Part shown: piece by piece, positions 27,121-36,268 of the stretch
How positions within the stretch are numbered: the first letter of the stretch is position 1
Layout: every line of letters begins with the position of its first letter
From: Paracoccaceae bacterium
GTDB lineage: Bacteria; Pseudomonadota; Alphaproteobacteria; Rhodobacterales; Rhodobacteraceae
Length of the DNA stretch: 38,433 nt
Direction: 5' to 3'
Assembly: GCA_029247845.1 (NCBI GenBank)
Contig: JAQWKM010000178.1
Span: 1-38,433, forward strand
The notes under the pieces: generated by a model
The model's database searches: none
The model's input: the letters and a program-made list of their open reading frames with translations, nothing else
What the model was told of the DNA's origin: nothing
Made by a program: the position numbers and the translations under genes

Positions 27121-27684
27121 TTATGTGCCTTTGGATAATTTATCCATTAGAGACGATAGATTGGCGAAGGGTTTTGCGTCTTCGTCGCTAAGCGGGATGA
27201 TGCCGGGTGCTGCGATTACCTTTTTTTCAAAGGATGCACCGGCCGCTTTGGGGTAGGTTGGCAGCTCGATCGCTAGTGCTTCAATTAAAACCTGCATAAG
27301 GTCCAGTTCTGTTTGAAGGGGCTCAAGAGTGTCATCTTGTTGCATCTCCATCTCGCCGTCCAACCCGCCGGAAGTCTCATCTTGTGCCTTTAGAGGAAGA
27401 TAATTGCGTTCCGCAATCGAATCTATTCGCGTCTGCACCGGTTCAAGCGTGAGAACGCAGGCCTGTTCGACGGTCGCCCCAATATGGGCCTTCAAACGCC
27501 AACGATCTTTGCCGGTCGCTCTCAGAGTACCATCTAGGCGAAGTTTCGCCAAGCTAAAAAGCCCAAGATCATTTGCAACATTTCTACAAGCCTCGTTTGA
27601 GGGTCTTATGTCAAATTTGTAAGGCTTTCTCGGATTGACGTTCAAAAAGCGAATAATTGCCTGATTGGGGGGGGTGATCGTCAT
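27121..27684 (-). CDS. yceD: YceD/DUF177 family protein
   Basis: A 187-aa protein of the DUF177 family. The central LDGTLRATGKDRWRLKAHIGATVEQACVLTLEPVQTRIDSIAERNYLP is the characteristic segment, including the conserved Cys. The C-terminus has IDLMQVLIEALAIELPTYPKAAGA, matching the usual ELDLGELVAQELLLALPxxP region. Related proteins are linked to 23S rRNA accumulation in some bacteria and plants, a known family association rather than something seen here. It precedes rpmF with about 150 bp between, longer than usual. It is divergent from bamE, with 95 bp for both promoters. Confidence 0.88.
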   Translation of the reverse strand: MTITPPNQAIIRFLNVNPRKPYKFDIRPSNEACRNVANDLGLFSLAKLRLDGTLRATGKDRWRLKAHIGATVEQACVLTLEPVQTRIDSIAERNYLPLKAQDETSGGLDGEMEMQQDDTLEPLQTELDLMQVLIEALAIELPTYPKAAGASFEKKVIAAPGIIPLSDEDAKPFANLSSLMDKLSKGT

Positions 27685-27779
27685 CTTGTGAAGATGAACC
27701 TTTCTTGATCGTTTTCTTTGCGTTATGAGGTTTAAATACAGCGCAATTAGAGACTATACAAGAGGCGACAGTTAGCAAG

Positions 27780-28232
27780 ATGGACAAAGCTTTAGTTCGC
27801 ACAGCAATGTTTACTGCCATGCTCATTCTAAGTGCATGTGCAGGTCAGTACAGAAATCATGGCTACATGCCGCCGCAAGAACGAATAGACGTATTGGTTG
27901 TTGGCGTTGATACACGTGAAGGAATAATTGAATCCGTTGGCGCCCCAACGACAAGCGGTGTCGCCGTAGAAAATGCAATTTATTACGTTCGCAGTCGCGT
28001 ACACCATAGAGGCTATGCAAGGCCTGAGGAAATTGATCGTGAAGTGCTAGTGTTGAGTTTTGGAAAAAATAAAGTGTTGCGCAATGTTGAGCGTTTTGGA
28101 ATTGAAAAAGGCCGTCTGGTTGTGCTCGAGCACCGTGTGACTAAACTCCCCGGCGGGGATAGAAGTATGCTGCAACAGATTTTGGCCTCTATAGGTGGAT
28201 TTAATGCCGCATCTGTTCTGGATGGCCAATGA
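27780..28232 (+). CDS. bamE: Outer membrane assembly lipoprotein BamE
   Basis: A 150-aa lipoprotein of the SmpA/OmlA fold, a subunit of the BAM machine inserting outer-membrane beta-barrel proteins. The signal peptide ends in lipobox LSAC with the lipidated Cys at residue 20. The mature domain has the family pattern of a helix-turn start followed by IESVGAPTTSGVAVENAIYYVRSR and VLVLSFGKNKVLRNVERFGIEKG. It is slightly longer than E. coli BamE. It starts 95 bp from the divergent yceD and precedes olsB. Confidence 0.88.
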   Translation: MDKALVRTAMFTAMLILSACAGQYRNHGYMPPQERIDVLVVGVDTREGIIESVGAPTTSGVAVENAIYYVRSRVHHRGYARPEEIDREVLVLSFGKNKVLRNVERFGIEKGRLVVLEHRVTKLPGGDRSMLQQILASIGGFNAASVLDGQ

Positions 28233-28246
28233 CAATTTTATTGTCA
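28230..28246. repeat. Small perfect inverted repeat at the bamE stop
   Basis: TGACAA-TTTTA-TTGTCA begins at the bamE stop codon and lies between bamE and olsB. The 6-bp arms could form a weak hairpin or be a binding site for a dimeric regulator. There is no T run, so it is not a classic terminator. Could be chance. Confidence 0.35.
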
Positions 28247-28307
28247 CATGGGACATGGGCAGGCCATAAGAGGTTGTGCGACACGATATAGCAAACGGAA
28301 CACTGAG

Positions 28308-29042
28308 ATGGCGTCTCTGATCAAAAGGAAATATGTTGCAAGGCTAGCAAATACACCTGGCGATATAATAGCCGCGCAAAAGTTGCGTTATAAAGCGTTC
28401 GGGTTGTCTGACGGCACAGGGTTGGACAGCGATAAGTTTGATCAGGTATGCGAACATTTTCTGATAGAAAATGGAAAAACTGGACAGCTGGTATGCTGTT
28501 TTCGGATCATGTATTTGCAGGGCGGTAGCGAGATTGAAAAAAGTTATTCCGCTCAATATTACGAGCTTTCCGCATTGCACGCCTACGATGGAAGAATCGT
28601 TGAAATGGGACGTTTCTGCGTGGACCCTGAGGTGACAGATGCTGATGTCCTGCGCGTAGCTTGGGGCGCAATGACGCGCTATTTTGAAGCTCAGGATGTC
28701 GATCTTCTGTTTGGCTGCACATCCTTTCAAGGGACAGATGCTAATGCCTATCGGGATGCTTTTGCAATGCTGCGCGATAAGCATATTGCGCCTAAACGCT
28801 GGCTGCCTAGGGTCAAGGCGCCAGATGTGTTTCGCTTTACTTCTCGACTGCGGCGTAAGCCAGATATGAAGCGAGCGATGCGCGCCATGCCGCCACTTTT
28901 AAAGATCTATCTTATTATGGGGGGGTGGGTGAGTGATCATGCTGTTGTCGATAGCCATATGAATACGCTGCATGTATTTACCGGAGTCGAAATCGGTATG
29001 ATCCCGCCTGAAAGAAAGCGGCTTTTGCGCGCCCTTGCTTGA
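28308..29042 (+). CDS. olsB: Ornithine-acyl-ACP N-acyltransferase (OlsB-like GNAT)
   Basis: A 244-aa acyltransferase of the GNAT-like OlsB/hemolysin-type family that attaches a 3-hydroxy fatty acid to ornithine, giving lyso-ornithine lipid, the first step of ornithine lipid synthesis. Matching features are AAQKLRYKAFG near the N-terminus, GQLVCCFRIM, SYSAQYYELS, IVEMGRFCVDPEV, LLFGCTSFQGTDA, and PPLLKIYLIMGGWVSDHAVVDSHMNTLHVFTGVEI near the C-terminus. The ATG at 28308 is chosen over the track start at 28248, which runs back into the inter-gene repeat. The second-step acyltransferase OlsA is not nearby. Confidence 0.85.
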   Translation: MASLIKRKYVARLANTPGDIIAAQKLRYKAFGLSDGTGLDSDKFDQVCEHFLIENGKTGQLVCCFRIMYLQGGSEIEKSYSAQYYELSALHAYDGRIVEMGRFCVDPEVTDADVLRVAWGAMTRYFEAQDVDLLFGCTSFQGTDANAYRDAFAMLRDKHIAPKRWLPRVKAPDVFRFTSRLRRKPDMKRAMRAMPPLLKIYLIMGGWVSDHAVVDSHMNTLHVFTGVEIGMIPPERKRLLRALA

Positions 29043-29074
29043 CCTTTTGATTATCCCGGATTAGCAGCGCGCTT

Positions 29075-30877
29075 ATGGTACGCATTCCTTTATTACAACT
29101 CAGCGACATTTCTTTGACATTTGGTGGTAAGCCGGTCTTTCAAAGTCTCGATCTCATTGTACAGCCGGGTGATCGCGTGGCGCTTGTAGGGCGGAATGGC
29201 GCGGGCAAGTCAACTTTACTTAAAGTAATGGCCGCCCTGGTAGAGCACGACATGGGCTCTCGGGTGATACCGCCTCAGATATCGGTCGGTTATATGGAGC
29301 AGGAACCTACGATGGAAGGGTTTGTGACCCTTGGAGATTATGCGGCAAGTGGCCTTGATACAGGTGAAATGTACCGTGTTGAGCGGGCGGGTGAGGGGCT
29401 AAAATTTGATCCTGATCGCGCTGTGAGCACGGCTTCGGGAGGAGAACGACGCAGAGCTGCCTTAGCCAAAATTATGGCCGAAGCTCCAGATTTGATGTTG
29501 CTGGATGAGCCGACCAACCATTTGGATATTGAGGCTATTTCTTGGGTTGAGAACGAATTAAAAACCACTAATGCCGGTTACGTTTTGATCAGTCATGATC
29601 GGGCGTTTTTGAGGACGCTCACGCGGGCAACGCTCTGGATTGACCGCGGTAGTGTAAGACGTAATGAAAAAGGGTTTGGTGAGTTTGAAAGCTGGCGCGA
29701 TAAAGTCTGGGAAGACGAAGATATGCAGCGACACAAAATGGATCGACGCATAAAGTCAGAAGGACGTTGGGCCGTTGAAGGAATTAGTGCTCGTCGCAAA
29801 CGCAATCAGGGGCGTTTGCGTGCACTTCAGGATTTAAGGGCGAATCGTGATGCAATGATACGCCGACAAGGGGCGGCCGCTATGGTGCTATCGTCGGGGC
29901 TTAAATCAGGCCGTAAAGTGATCGAAGCACGAAGTGTTGATAAAACATATAATAATCAGGTAATTGCCAGGCGTTTTTCACTTTCCATTCAACGTGGTGA
30001 TCGTGTAGCCTTTGTTGGTCCCAATGGTGTGGGCAAGACGTCATTGCTCAAACTTCTAATGGGCCATGAAACGCCTGACGCTGGTGAGGTTAAATTGGGA
30101 ACCAATTTGGTGCCCGCTATCTTTGATCAGGCTCGTGCCCAGCTTGACCCAAATATGACGCTCTGGGAAAGTTTGACCAGTGACCCTGAGATGGGTGTAT
30201 CGGGAAAGGCTGATCAAATTCTAGTACGTGGAGTACCCAAGCATGTGGTGGGCTATCTCAAAGAATTCCTGTTTGAGGATGCCCAAGCAAGGGCGCCGGT
30301 GCGCTCACTTTCAGGGGGCGAAAAAGCGCGGCTTTTGCTCGCCAAGCTAATGGCAAAGGAAAGCAATCTTTTAGTGCTTGACGAGCCAACCAATGACTTG
30401 GACGTCGAGACCCTTGATCTTTTGCAAGAGCTGCTGGATGATTATGATGGAACGGTGCTTTTGGTTAGTCACGATCGGGATTTTCTGGACCGTATTGCGA
30501 CGACCACAGTGGTCATGGAGGGGGATGGCCAGACGACTGTTTATGCTGGTGGTTGGTCTGATTCTCAAACCCAGAAAAAAGAGACAGCTGCGGTTGAGAA
30601 AAAGAACGAGAAAAAGGTAAAAGCTGAGTTAAAAATTGCTGATGATAAATATGAGAATGGGTTGAATTTTACTCAGAGGCATCGTCTGAAAGAGCTTCCT
30701 GGCTTGATATCAAAATTGGAAGCAGAAATCAAAAAACTGGAAGATTACATTTCTGACCCAGAGCTTTTTGCGCGCGAACCAATAAAATTTCAAAAGGCCA
30801 CTGACGCGCTTGTTGAACGTTACAGCGCCCTGAGTGACGCGGAAGAAGAATGGATGTTGCTTGAAGAAAAGGCATAG
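29075..30877 (+). CDS. uup: ABC-F family ATPase, Uup-like
   Basis: A 600-aa cytosolic protein with two ABC ATPase domains and no membrane segment. Domain 1 has Walker A GRNGAGKST (39-47), signature SGGERRRAALA and Walker B LMLLDEPTNHLD. Domain 2 has GPNGVGKTS, SGGEKARLLLA and LLVLDEPTNDLD. A charged linker joins them, and the C-terminal 80 residues form a lysine/glutamate-rich coiled coil (LISKLEAEIKKLEDYISD) like the Uup DNA-binding tail. ABC-F proteins act on ribosomes; Uup is also linked to DNA branch repair. The C-terminal domain favours Uup over EttA. It lies 32 bp after olsB. Confidence 0.9.
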   Translation: MVRIPLLQLSDISLTFGGKPVFQSLDLIVQPGDRVALVGRNGAGKSTLLKVMAALVEHDMGSRVIPPQISVGYMEQEPTMEGFVTLGDYAASGLDTGEMYRVERAGEGLKFDPDRAVSTASGGERRRAALAKIMAEAPDLMLLDEPTNHLDIEAISWVENELKTTNAGYVLISHDRAFLRTLTRATLWIDRGSVRRNEKGFGEFESWRDKVWEDEDMQRHKMDRRIKSEGRWAVEGISARRKRNQGRLRALQDLRANRDAMIRRQGAAAMVLSSGLKSGRKVIEARSVDKTYNNQVIARRFSLSIQRGDRVAFVGPNGVGKTSLLKLLMGHETPDAGEVKLGTNLVPAIFDQARAQLDPNMTLWESLTSDPEMGVSGKADQILVRGVPKHVVGYLKEFLFEDAQARAPVRSLSGGEKARLLLAKLMAKESNLLVLDEPTNDLDVETLDLLQELLDDYDGTVLLVSHDRDFLDRIATTTVVMEGDGQTTVYAGGWSDSQTQKKETAAVEKKNEKKVKAELKIADDKYENGLNFTQRHRLKELPGLISKLEAEIKKLEDYISDPELFAREPIKFQKATDALVERYSALSDAEEEWMLLEEKA

Positions 30878-31065
30878 TTTTTAATTTTCGCATGCACCCG
30901 CTAAGTAGTCTGTTTATTTACACAAATTTGTAATCCCATCTAACAATGCCTTAATTTCTATACAGAAAGTTATCTAAAGACTGATCGCAGCCTTGGGGCC
31001 ACTTAAGAATTTTTGCGAAGATGCTGTCTTATAGTATGTAGTATGGATTACAACTATTATTTGTA

Positions 31066-31415
31066 AGTTTATTATTCCAGATTTACAAATCTTGCTCGTT
31101 TTGCTGCGACGTTATTGGTGGCAATCTTACCTGCGTAGTGCTGGCTTGGGATATGATAGCCAAACAAGATATGGTCTCGCTTGCAGCGGAGATTGATTAC
31201 TCTGAAACCGCTTCTGATGTGCTCGATCAAGACAGGTTTTGAGCTAGCTATTTTTTGCCCGAAGTCGAAGTTAATTTTGCGGTCATGCAGGCATCTCTCT
31301 AGGTGCGGATTTGGCGTAAGCCTATGGCTATAGAACCTATCGACTCGCCCTCACTAACGATAAAAATTCGTTAGATAGACCAGAATGGAAATTATTTTGG
31401 GGTGCTATTGCATAA
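31066..31415 (+). pseudogene. Remnant of an unidentified membrane-anchored protein
   Basis: Plus-strand pieces join into a plausible small protein. SRFTNLARFAATLLVAILPA, a hydrophobic N-terminal segment, runs into a TAG. One frame over, VVLAWDMIAKQDMVSLAAEIDYSETASDVLDQDRF meets a TGA, then ASYFLPEVEVNFAVMQASL meets a TAG. After another shift AYGYRTYRLALTNDKNSLDRPEWKLFWGAIA ends in TAA. At least three stops and two frameshifts are needed. I do not recognise the family. It lies between uup and murB, where murG/murC-type genes often sit in relatives, but it does not resemble those. Confidence 0.45.
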
Positions 31416-32057
31416 TCATCGAACTTGGTCTGCGCCGATTGACTAGCGCGCCTTAAACGAAGCTCTAAAGATTTTTGGCTAATCTGGAAATCAACTAGAT
31501 GACTGCTTTCTGGCAAAAGGCATTTAAGGGTTTTTGACAATGGTGCTCGTCCAGCAAGAGTATGACATGCGCTTTCAAGTGTGAAATGCCTTTGCCAGTT
31601 GGCATTAAATAGGATCCGGCCATAGGATCTGCGGCTTCTGCCTTTGGTGGGCGCCTACGCGATCAAGCCTATCTGTAAGAGGATTGCATAACTTTTTTGT
31701 AGCATCAAGATATGGGCATGCTCTCGACCATTTTTGCATACATCAGACTACAGCTGGGTAGTGCCATTAAAATGTCAGGTGCAGTCGGACCTCTGACTTA
31801 GAAGCCTTAAATACGGACAGGGCGGTCTGGGCGATTAATTTTTAAATATACCTCTCATGCCTAGAGTTGACTTTGGGCAGGGGTGGAGATCAACTGGAGT
31901 CTTGTGGGATAAACTGCGCTGACGACTCAGCTGTGCACGCTCTTTTTGTGCTAAACCAGCTGTTACTTAGCCAGTTCTTAAATTGGGCTTAAAACTTCTT
32001 GCAATCGGCGCTCGCTTTGCGTCAGGTATCAAAAAGCGCGATTAAAAGGAGTACTTT
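31416..32057. other. Stretch with no recognisable gene before murB
   Basis: About 640 bases with frequent stops on both strands and only very short open frames. I see no RNA gene, hairpin terminator or repeat. The final bases hold the AAAAGGAG ribosome site of murB. It is probably further eroded DNA; the murB promoter must lie here or upstream. Confidence 0.5.
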
Positions 32058-32990
32058 TTGTCTAACCTGCCTACTCCAAGGGGAAAATTGACTCAAAATC
32101 GTGACTTGTCTGCGCTCACTTGGTTGCGTGTGGGCGGGCCGGCGGACTATTTCTTTCAGCCTGAAGATGAGGCGGATCTTGTACAGTTTTTGCGTGATTT
32201 GTCCGAAGACTTTGCTGTATTTCCAATGGGGGTCGGCAGCAATCTGATCGTGCGAGATGGCGGTTTGCGCGCTGTTGTGATCCGCCTTGGCCGTGGATTT
32301 AACCAAGTGATTATTGACGGCAACCAGGTGATTGCTGGTGCCGCAGCGCTCGATGCAATGGTGGCCCGAAAAAGTGCTGAGGCAGGGGTCGATTTGACCT
32401 TTCTGCGTACTATTCCGGGCAGCATCGGTGGAGCAGTTTGTATGAATGCGGGATGCTATGGTTCTTATGTTAGCGATCATTTTGTTCAGGCGCGTGTTGT
32501 GACGCGACAGGGCGAACTCTTGACATTGGGGGCGGACGATATTCGCTTTGCATATCGCCAGAGCGATCTGCCGCAGGAATCCGTAGTTACTCAAGCGGTC
32601 TTTGAGGGATTTTTAGGGGATCCACACCTTCTTGCCGATCGCATGGCTGCCCAGTTGAAAAAACGCGACGAAACACAACCCACTAAGGACTGCAGCGCCG
32701 GCAGTACATTTCGCAATCCAGCAGGCTTTTCCAGCACTGGCCAAGCAGACGATGTCCATGATCTCAAGGCGTGGAAAGTGATTGACGATGCTGGTATGCG
32801 GGGCGCGTGCCTTGGTGGGGCGCAGATGAGCGAGAAGCACTCAAATTTTCTGATAAATAATGGTGAGGCCACGGCCGCTGATCTCGAAGGTCTAGGCGAG
32901 TTAGTCCGAAAAAGGGTTTTCAATCAAAGCAAAATTGAGTTAGTATGGGAGATTATGAGGGTTGGTGATCCAAACCTGGCAAACACTTGA
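32058..32990 (+). CDS. murB: UDP-N-acetylmuramate dehydrogenase
   Basis: A 310-aa FAD enzyme reducing UDP-GlcNAc-enolpyruvate to UDP-MurNAc with NADPH, an early step of peptidoglycan synthesis. The FAD-binding region shows [30 protein letters not shown] and [21 protein letters not shown]. The catalytic C-terminal domain has [19 protein letters not shown] with the proton-donor Ser, [15 protein letters not shown] and the end Glu region. The start is TTG at 32058, seven bases after AAAAGGAG; no ATG suits. It begins the wall/division cluster, though murC and murG are absent upstream. Confidence 0.95.
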   Translation: MSNLPTPRGKLTQNRDLSALTWLRVGGPADYFFQPEDEADLVQFLRDLSEDFAVFPMGVGSNLIVRDGGLRAVVIRLGRGFNQVIIDGNQVIAGAAALDAMVARKSAEAGVDLTFLRTIPGSIGGAVCMNAGCYGSYVSDHFVQARVVTRQGELLTLGADDIRFAYRQSDLPQESVVTQAVFEGFLGDPHLLADRMAAQLKKRDETQPTKDCSAGSTFRNPAGFSSTGQADDVHDLKAWKVIDDAGMRGACLGGAQMSEKHSNFLINNGEATAADLEGLGELVRKRVFNQSKIELVWEIMRVGDPNLANT

Positions 32991-33043
32991 TAAACAGGTG
33001 CAAAAAATACGGTCAATTTGACCGAGATTGAGGCGAATTGGGA

Positions 33044-33958
33044 ATGTCGAGCAGGACAAACCCGAAAGTTGTGGTTTTGATGGGTGGTTTCTCGTTTGAA
33101 CGAGAGGTATCGCTTTCATCTGGGCGTGAATGCGCAGCGGCTTTGCGGGACGAAGGATTTGATGTGGTAGAGCTTGATGCTGGGGCGGATGTTATTTTGC
33201 GTCTTAAGGAGCTGTCGCCGGATGTCGTATTCAACGCCCTCCATGGACGCTGGGGCGAGGACGGGTGTATGCAGGGCATTTTGGAGTGGATGAGTATTCC
33301 CTATACGCATTCCGGTGTCCTATCTTCGGCGTTGGCGATGGACAAGCAAAAAAGTAAACAGGTTTATGCTGCCGCAGGTTTGCCGGTTGTGCATAGTGTG
33401 ATTGTCCCCAAAGAAGATGTGATGGCGCGCCATGTGATGGATGCTCCTTATGTGGTCAAGCCCAATAACGAAGGGTCTTCCTGTGGGATATATTTTGTCC
33501 ATGATGGGTTAAACAGTCCTCCTCGGCTTGATGATGATTTGCCCGATAACATGATGGTTGAACAGTATGTTAAAGGTCGTGAACTAACTACAACAGTGAT
33601 GGGGCATCGGGCGCTTGGTGTTACCGAAATTCTGACAGATGGCTGGTATGATTACGATGCCAAGTACAAGGCTGGTGGCTCACTCCACGAAATTCCAGCA
33701 AATATTCCCCAAGAGATTACAGATGCGTGCCTAGGGTTCGCTATTAAGGCGCATGATGCCCTTGGGTGTCGCGGTATAAGTCGTACCGATTTTCGCTGGG
33801 ATCAAGAGCAAGGTCTGGCAGGGCTTATTTTACTTGAAACCAATACGCAGCCTGGCATGACTCCAACGTCGCTCAGCCCCGAACAGGCCGCCGCTAAAGG
33901 TATTAGCTTTGGCGCATTTTGCTGCTGGATTGTGGAGGATGCGTCATGCCAAAGATAA
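33044..33958 (+). CDS. ddl: D-alanine--D-alanine ligase
   Basis: A 304-aa ATP-grasp ligase making the D-Ala-D-Ala dipeptide of peptidoglycan. Motifs seen are VVVLMGGFSFEREVSLSSG at the start (the usual GGxSxEREVSL), ALHGRWGEDG, LPYTHSG-like IPYTHSGVLSSALAMDK, VVKPNNEGSSCGI of the ATP-grasp, EQYVKGRELTTTVMG, and DFRWDQEQGLAGLILLETNTQPGMTPTSLSPEQAAAKGISF. The ATG at 33044 is preceded by GAGG and is preferred to the TTG at 33038. Its end overlaps the ftsQ start by 13 bases. Confidence 0.95.
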   Translation: MSSRTNPKVVVLMGGFSFEREVSLSSGRECAAALRDEGFDVVELDAGADVILRLKELSPDVVFNALHGRWGEDGCMQGILEWMSIPYTHSGVLSSALAMDKQKSKQVYAAAGLPVVHSVIVPKEDVMARHVMDAPYVVKPNNEGSSCGIYFVHDGLNSPPRLDDDLPDNMMVEQYVKGRELTTTVMGHRALGVTEILTDGWYDYDAKYKAGGSLHEIPANIPQEITDACLGFAIKAHDALGCRGISRTDFRWDQEQGLAGLILLETNTQPGMTPTSLSPEQAAAKGISFGAFCCWIVEDASCQR

Positions 33959-34830
33959 ACCGCGATCGCTATACCCCTATCGATCCGGCGCCGTCACTTT
34001 GGTCTTATCGGCTATTACGGCTTATGCTGAGCCCGTATCTGCGCCGCCTGGTGTTCTACGGGGTACCTGCGCTCTTAATGATAGCGGTAGGGATGCTTAA
34101 TCTCACGAATGAGCATCGGCGTGAGAACGCTCTAACGACCTATAATGAAATGAAGATTTTTGTGACCGAGCGTCCTGAATTTATGGTCAATCTTATGTCG
34201 CTCAGAGGCGCGAGTGACTCGGTTATGCAGGATATCCGTGAAGTGGTCCCGATCGACTTTCCGGTAAGCAAGTTTGATCTTGATCTTGACCACATGCGTC
34301 AGATTATCCTTAGTCTTGATCCGGTCAAAGAAGCAGATGTTCGTGTCCGGTTTGGGGGGGTGTTGCAGGTTGATGTGGTCGAGCGTGTGCCGGCGTTTTT
34401 GTGGCGCCGCGACAACGGCCTTGAAGTGCTTGATGAGACTGGCATTTATTTGCGTACCGTTGCTTCTCGCCTGCAGTATGGAGACTTACCTTTGATCGCG
34501 GGCGAAGGAGCAGATGCTCAAGTGGCTCAGGCAAAACAACTTTTCGTAGCTTCAAAGCCTCTAAAAGATAGGCTGCGTGGCCTTGTTTTTATTGGTGAAC
34601 GGCGCTGGGATGTTGTGCTGGATAAAGGGCAGCGTCTAATGCTGCCCGAAGAGAACCCTGTGCTTGCACTGGAACGAGTAATTGCACTGGATCAAGCCGA
34701 GGAATTGCTTACTCGGTCTGTCGAAGTGGTTGATTTTCGCCTGAAGAACCGGCCAACGCTGCAATTGCGCAGTGGTGCAATGAAAGAGTTTAGAGAAATA
34801 AAATTGATGCAGCTGGGACAAATTAAATGA
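33946..34830 (+). CDS. ftsQ: Cell division protein FtsQ
   Basis: A 294-aa bitopic inner-membrane divisome protein. The cytoplasmic N-terminus (residues 1-35) is followed by a single transmembrane helix (about 36-53, LVFYGVPALLMIAVGML), then the periplasmic POTRA-type domain (FMVNLMSLRGASDSVMQDIREV) and the FtsQ beta domain with VDVVERVPAFLWRRDNG and VDFRLKNRPTLQL. The ATG at 33946 has a GGAGG site inside the end of ddl; the track start at 33919 is an upstream TTG/CTG-type extension. The stop overlaps ftsA (ATGA), indicating coupled translation. Confidence 0.93.
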   Translation: MPKINRDRYTPIDPAPSLWSYRLLRLMLSPYLRRLVFYGVPALLMIAVGMLNLTNEHRRENALTTYNEMKIFVTERPEFMVNLMSLRGASDSVMQDIREVVPIDFPVSKFDLDLDHMRQIILSLDPVKEADVRVRFGGVLQVDVVERVPAFLWRRDNGLEVLDETGIYLRTVASRLQYGDLPLIAGEGADAQVAQAKQLFVASKPLKDRLRGLVFIGERRWDVVLDKGQRLMLPEENPVLALERVIALDQAEELLTRSVEVVDFRLKNRPTLQLRSGAMKEFREIKLMQLGQIK

Positions 34831-36161
34831 CCGACCTCTATCAAAAACAGCGCTTGATGCGGGCAATGCGCAAAGCGGCTATGCAACGGGGGGTGATTGC
34901 CGTTCTAGATGTCGGTACCACGAAAATAAGCTGTTTAATCCTTCGCTTTGACGCCGTTAACCTTAACGATGAAGGCGATGGTGTCGGATCTATTAGTGGT
35001 CATTCTGGTTTTAGCGTGATTGGCTCTGCCACAACGGCCTCACGCGGTGTGGGCTTTGGTGAAGTTTTATCAATGCGCGAAAGCGAGCGGGCCATTCGCA
35101 CAGCGCTTCAGTCGGCTCAGAAGTTGGCAAATATCCGTGTAGATCATGTTATTGCATGCTTCTCTGGTGGAAAACCGAGGTCTTATGGAATCGCGGGTGA
35201 GACAAACGTTCTGAACCAAGTTGTCGCCGAGCAGGATATTGCGCGTGTTCTGGCTGCTTGCGATGTTCCGGATTATGGAGACGGACGTGAGGTGCTCCAC
35301 GCTCAGCCTGTGAATTTTGCACTCGATGATCGTAGTGGCCTTGCCGATCCCCGCGGACAACTTGGCGAACGGCTCTCCACTGATGTTCATATGCTAACAG
35401 TAGACGAGAAGGTCATCCGCGATCTTGCCTATTGCGTGAAGCGATGTGATCTGGAGTTAGCGGGTGTTGCATCCTCCTCGTATGCTTCGGCAGTTTCCTC
35501 TCTGGTTGAAGATGAACAAGAACTGGGCGCGGCTTGTATCGATATCGGCGGTGGTGCTACTGGCGTTTCCATTTTTCTGAAAAAGCATATGATTTATTTC
35601 GACTCAGTGCGTTTGGGTGGCGAACATATTACCCGTGATATCTCAATGGGGTTGCAGGTCCCGATTGCAACAGCAGAACGTATTAAAACTATTAATGGTG
35701 GTTTGCTGGCGACTGGAATGGATGACCGCGATATGATCGAGGTGCGGGGCGAGACGGGTGATTGGGAACACGATCGCAGGTTGGTCAGTCGCACAGAACT
35801 TATTGGGATAATGCGCCCCAGAGTAGAAGAGATCCTCGAAGAAGTACGCAGTCATCTTGATGCGGCTGGATTTGAGCATCTGCCCAGCCAACAAATTGTC
35901 CTGACGGGTGGGTCGAGCCTCATTCCTGGCCTCGATGGGTTGGCCAGTCGTATTTTGGGCCAACAGGTCCGGTTAGGGCGCCCATTGCGCATTCACCGAC
36001 TTCCGCAGGCATACTCGGGTCCAACCTGTTCCTCGATCGTCGGGTTGAGCCTGTTTGCGGCCCATCCTCAGGATGAATGGTGGGACTTTGAGATGCAATC
36101 AGAGGGCTATCCGACTCGTTCACTCAAGCGCGCAGTCAGATGGTTCAAAGAAAATTGGTAG
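34827..36161 (+). CDS. ftsA: Cell division protein FtsA
   Basis: A 444-aa actin-like ATPase that tethers FtsZ filaments to the membrane. Phosphate-1 motif VIAVLDVGTTKISCLI is near residue 20. The 1C domain (IRVDHVIACFSGGKPRS), CIDIGGGATGVSIF (phosphate 2) and IVLTGGSSLIPGLDGLA (adenosine motif) are in order. The C-terminus RSLKRAVRWFKENW is an amphipathic membrane-targeting helix. The start overlaps ftsQ by four bases. FtsA normally grips the conserved C-terminal peptide of FtsZ, which is relevant to the stop codon in the next gene. Confidence 0.96.
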   Translation: MTDLYQKQRLMRAMRKAAMQRGVIAVLDVGTTKISCLILRFDAVNLNDEGDGVGSISGHSGFSVIGSATTASRGVGFGEVLSMRESERAIRTALQSAQKLANIRVDHVIACFSGGKPRSYGIAGETNVLNQVVAEQDIARVLAACDVPDYGDGREVLHAQPVNFALDDRSGLADPRGQLGERLSTDVHMLTVDEKVIRDLAYCVKRCDLELAGVASSSYASAVSSLVEDEQELGAACIDIGGGATGVSIFLKKHMIYFDSVRLGGEHITRDISMGLQVPIATAERIKTINGGLLATGMDDRDMIEVRGETGDWEHDRRLVSRTELIGIMRPRVEEILEEVRSHLDAAGFEHLPSQQIVLTGGSSLIPGLDGLASRILGQQVRLGRPLRIHRLPQAYSGPTCSSIVGLSLFAAHPQDEWWDFEMQSEGYPTRSLKRAVRWFKENW

Positions 36162-36253
36162 CTAAGCAAACCTCGAAAAGAGGTGCATGGGGTATATTGA
36201 GTGAAAATCCTTCTATATTTGGTTTATGAACTGCTTTTTTGCGTGACGAGAGC

Positions 36254-36268
36254 TAAAGGATTGTTTAA
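36254..36268 (+). promoter_or_regulatory. Possible CtrA-like site upstream of ftsZ
   Basis: TAAA-GGATTGT-TTAA matches the TTAA-N7-TTAA CtrA consensus with one mismatch, about 65 bases before the ftsZ start, and a second TTAA half lies just downstream. CtrA controls ftsZ in Caulobacter. In AT-rich intergenic DNA such matches arise by chance, so this is only a suggestion. Confidence 0.25.
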
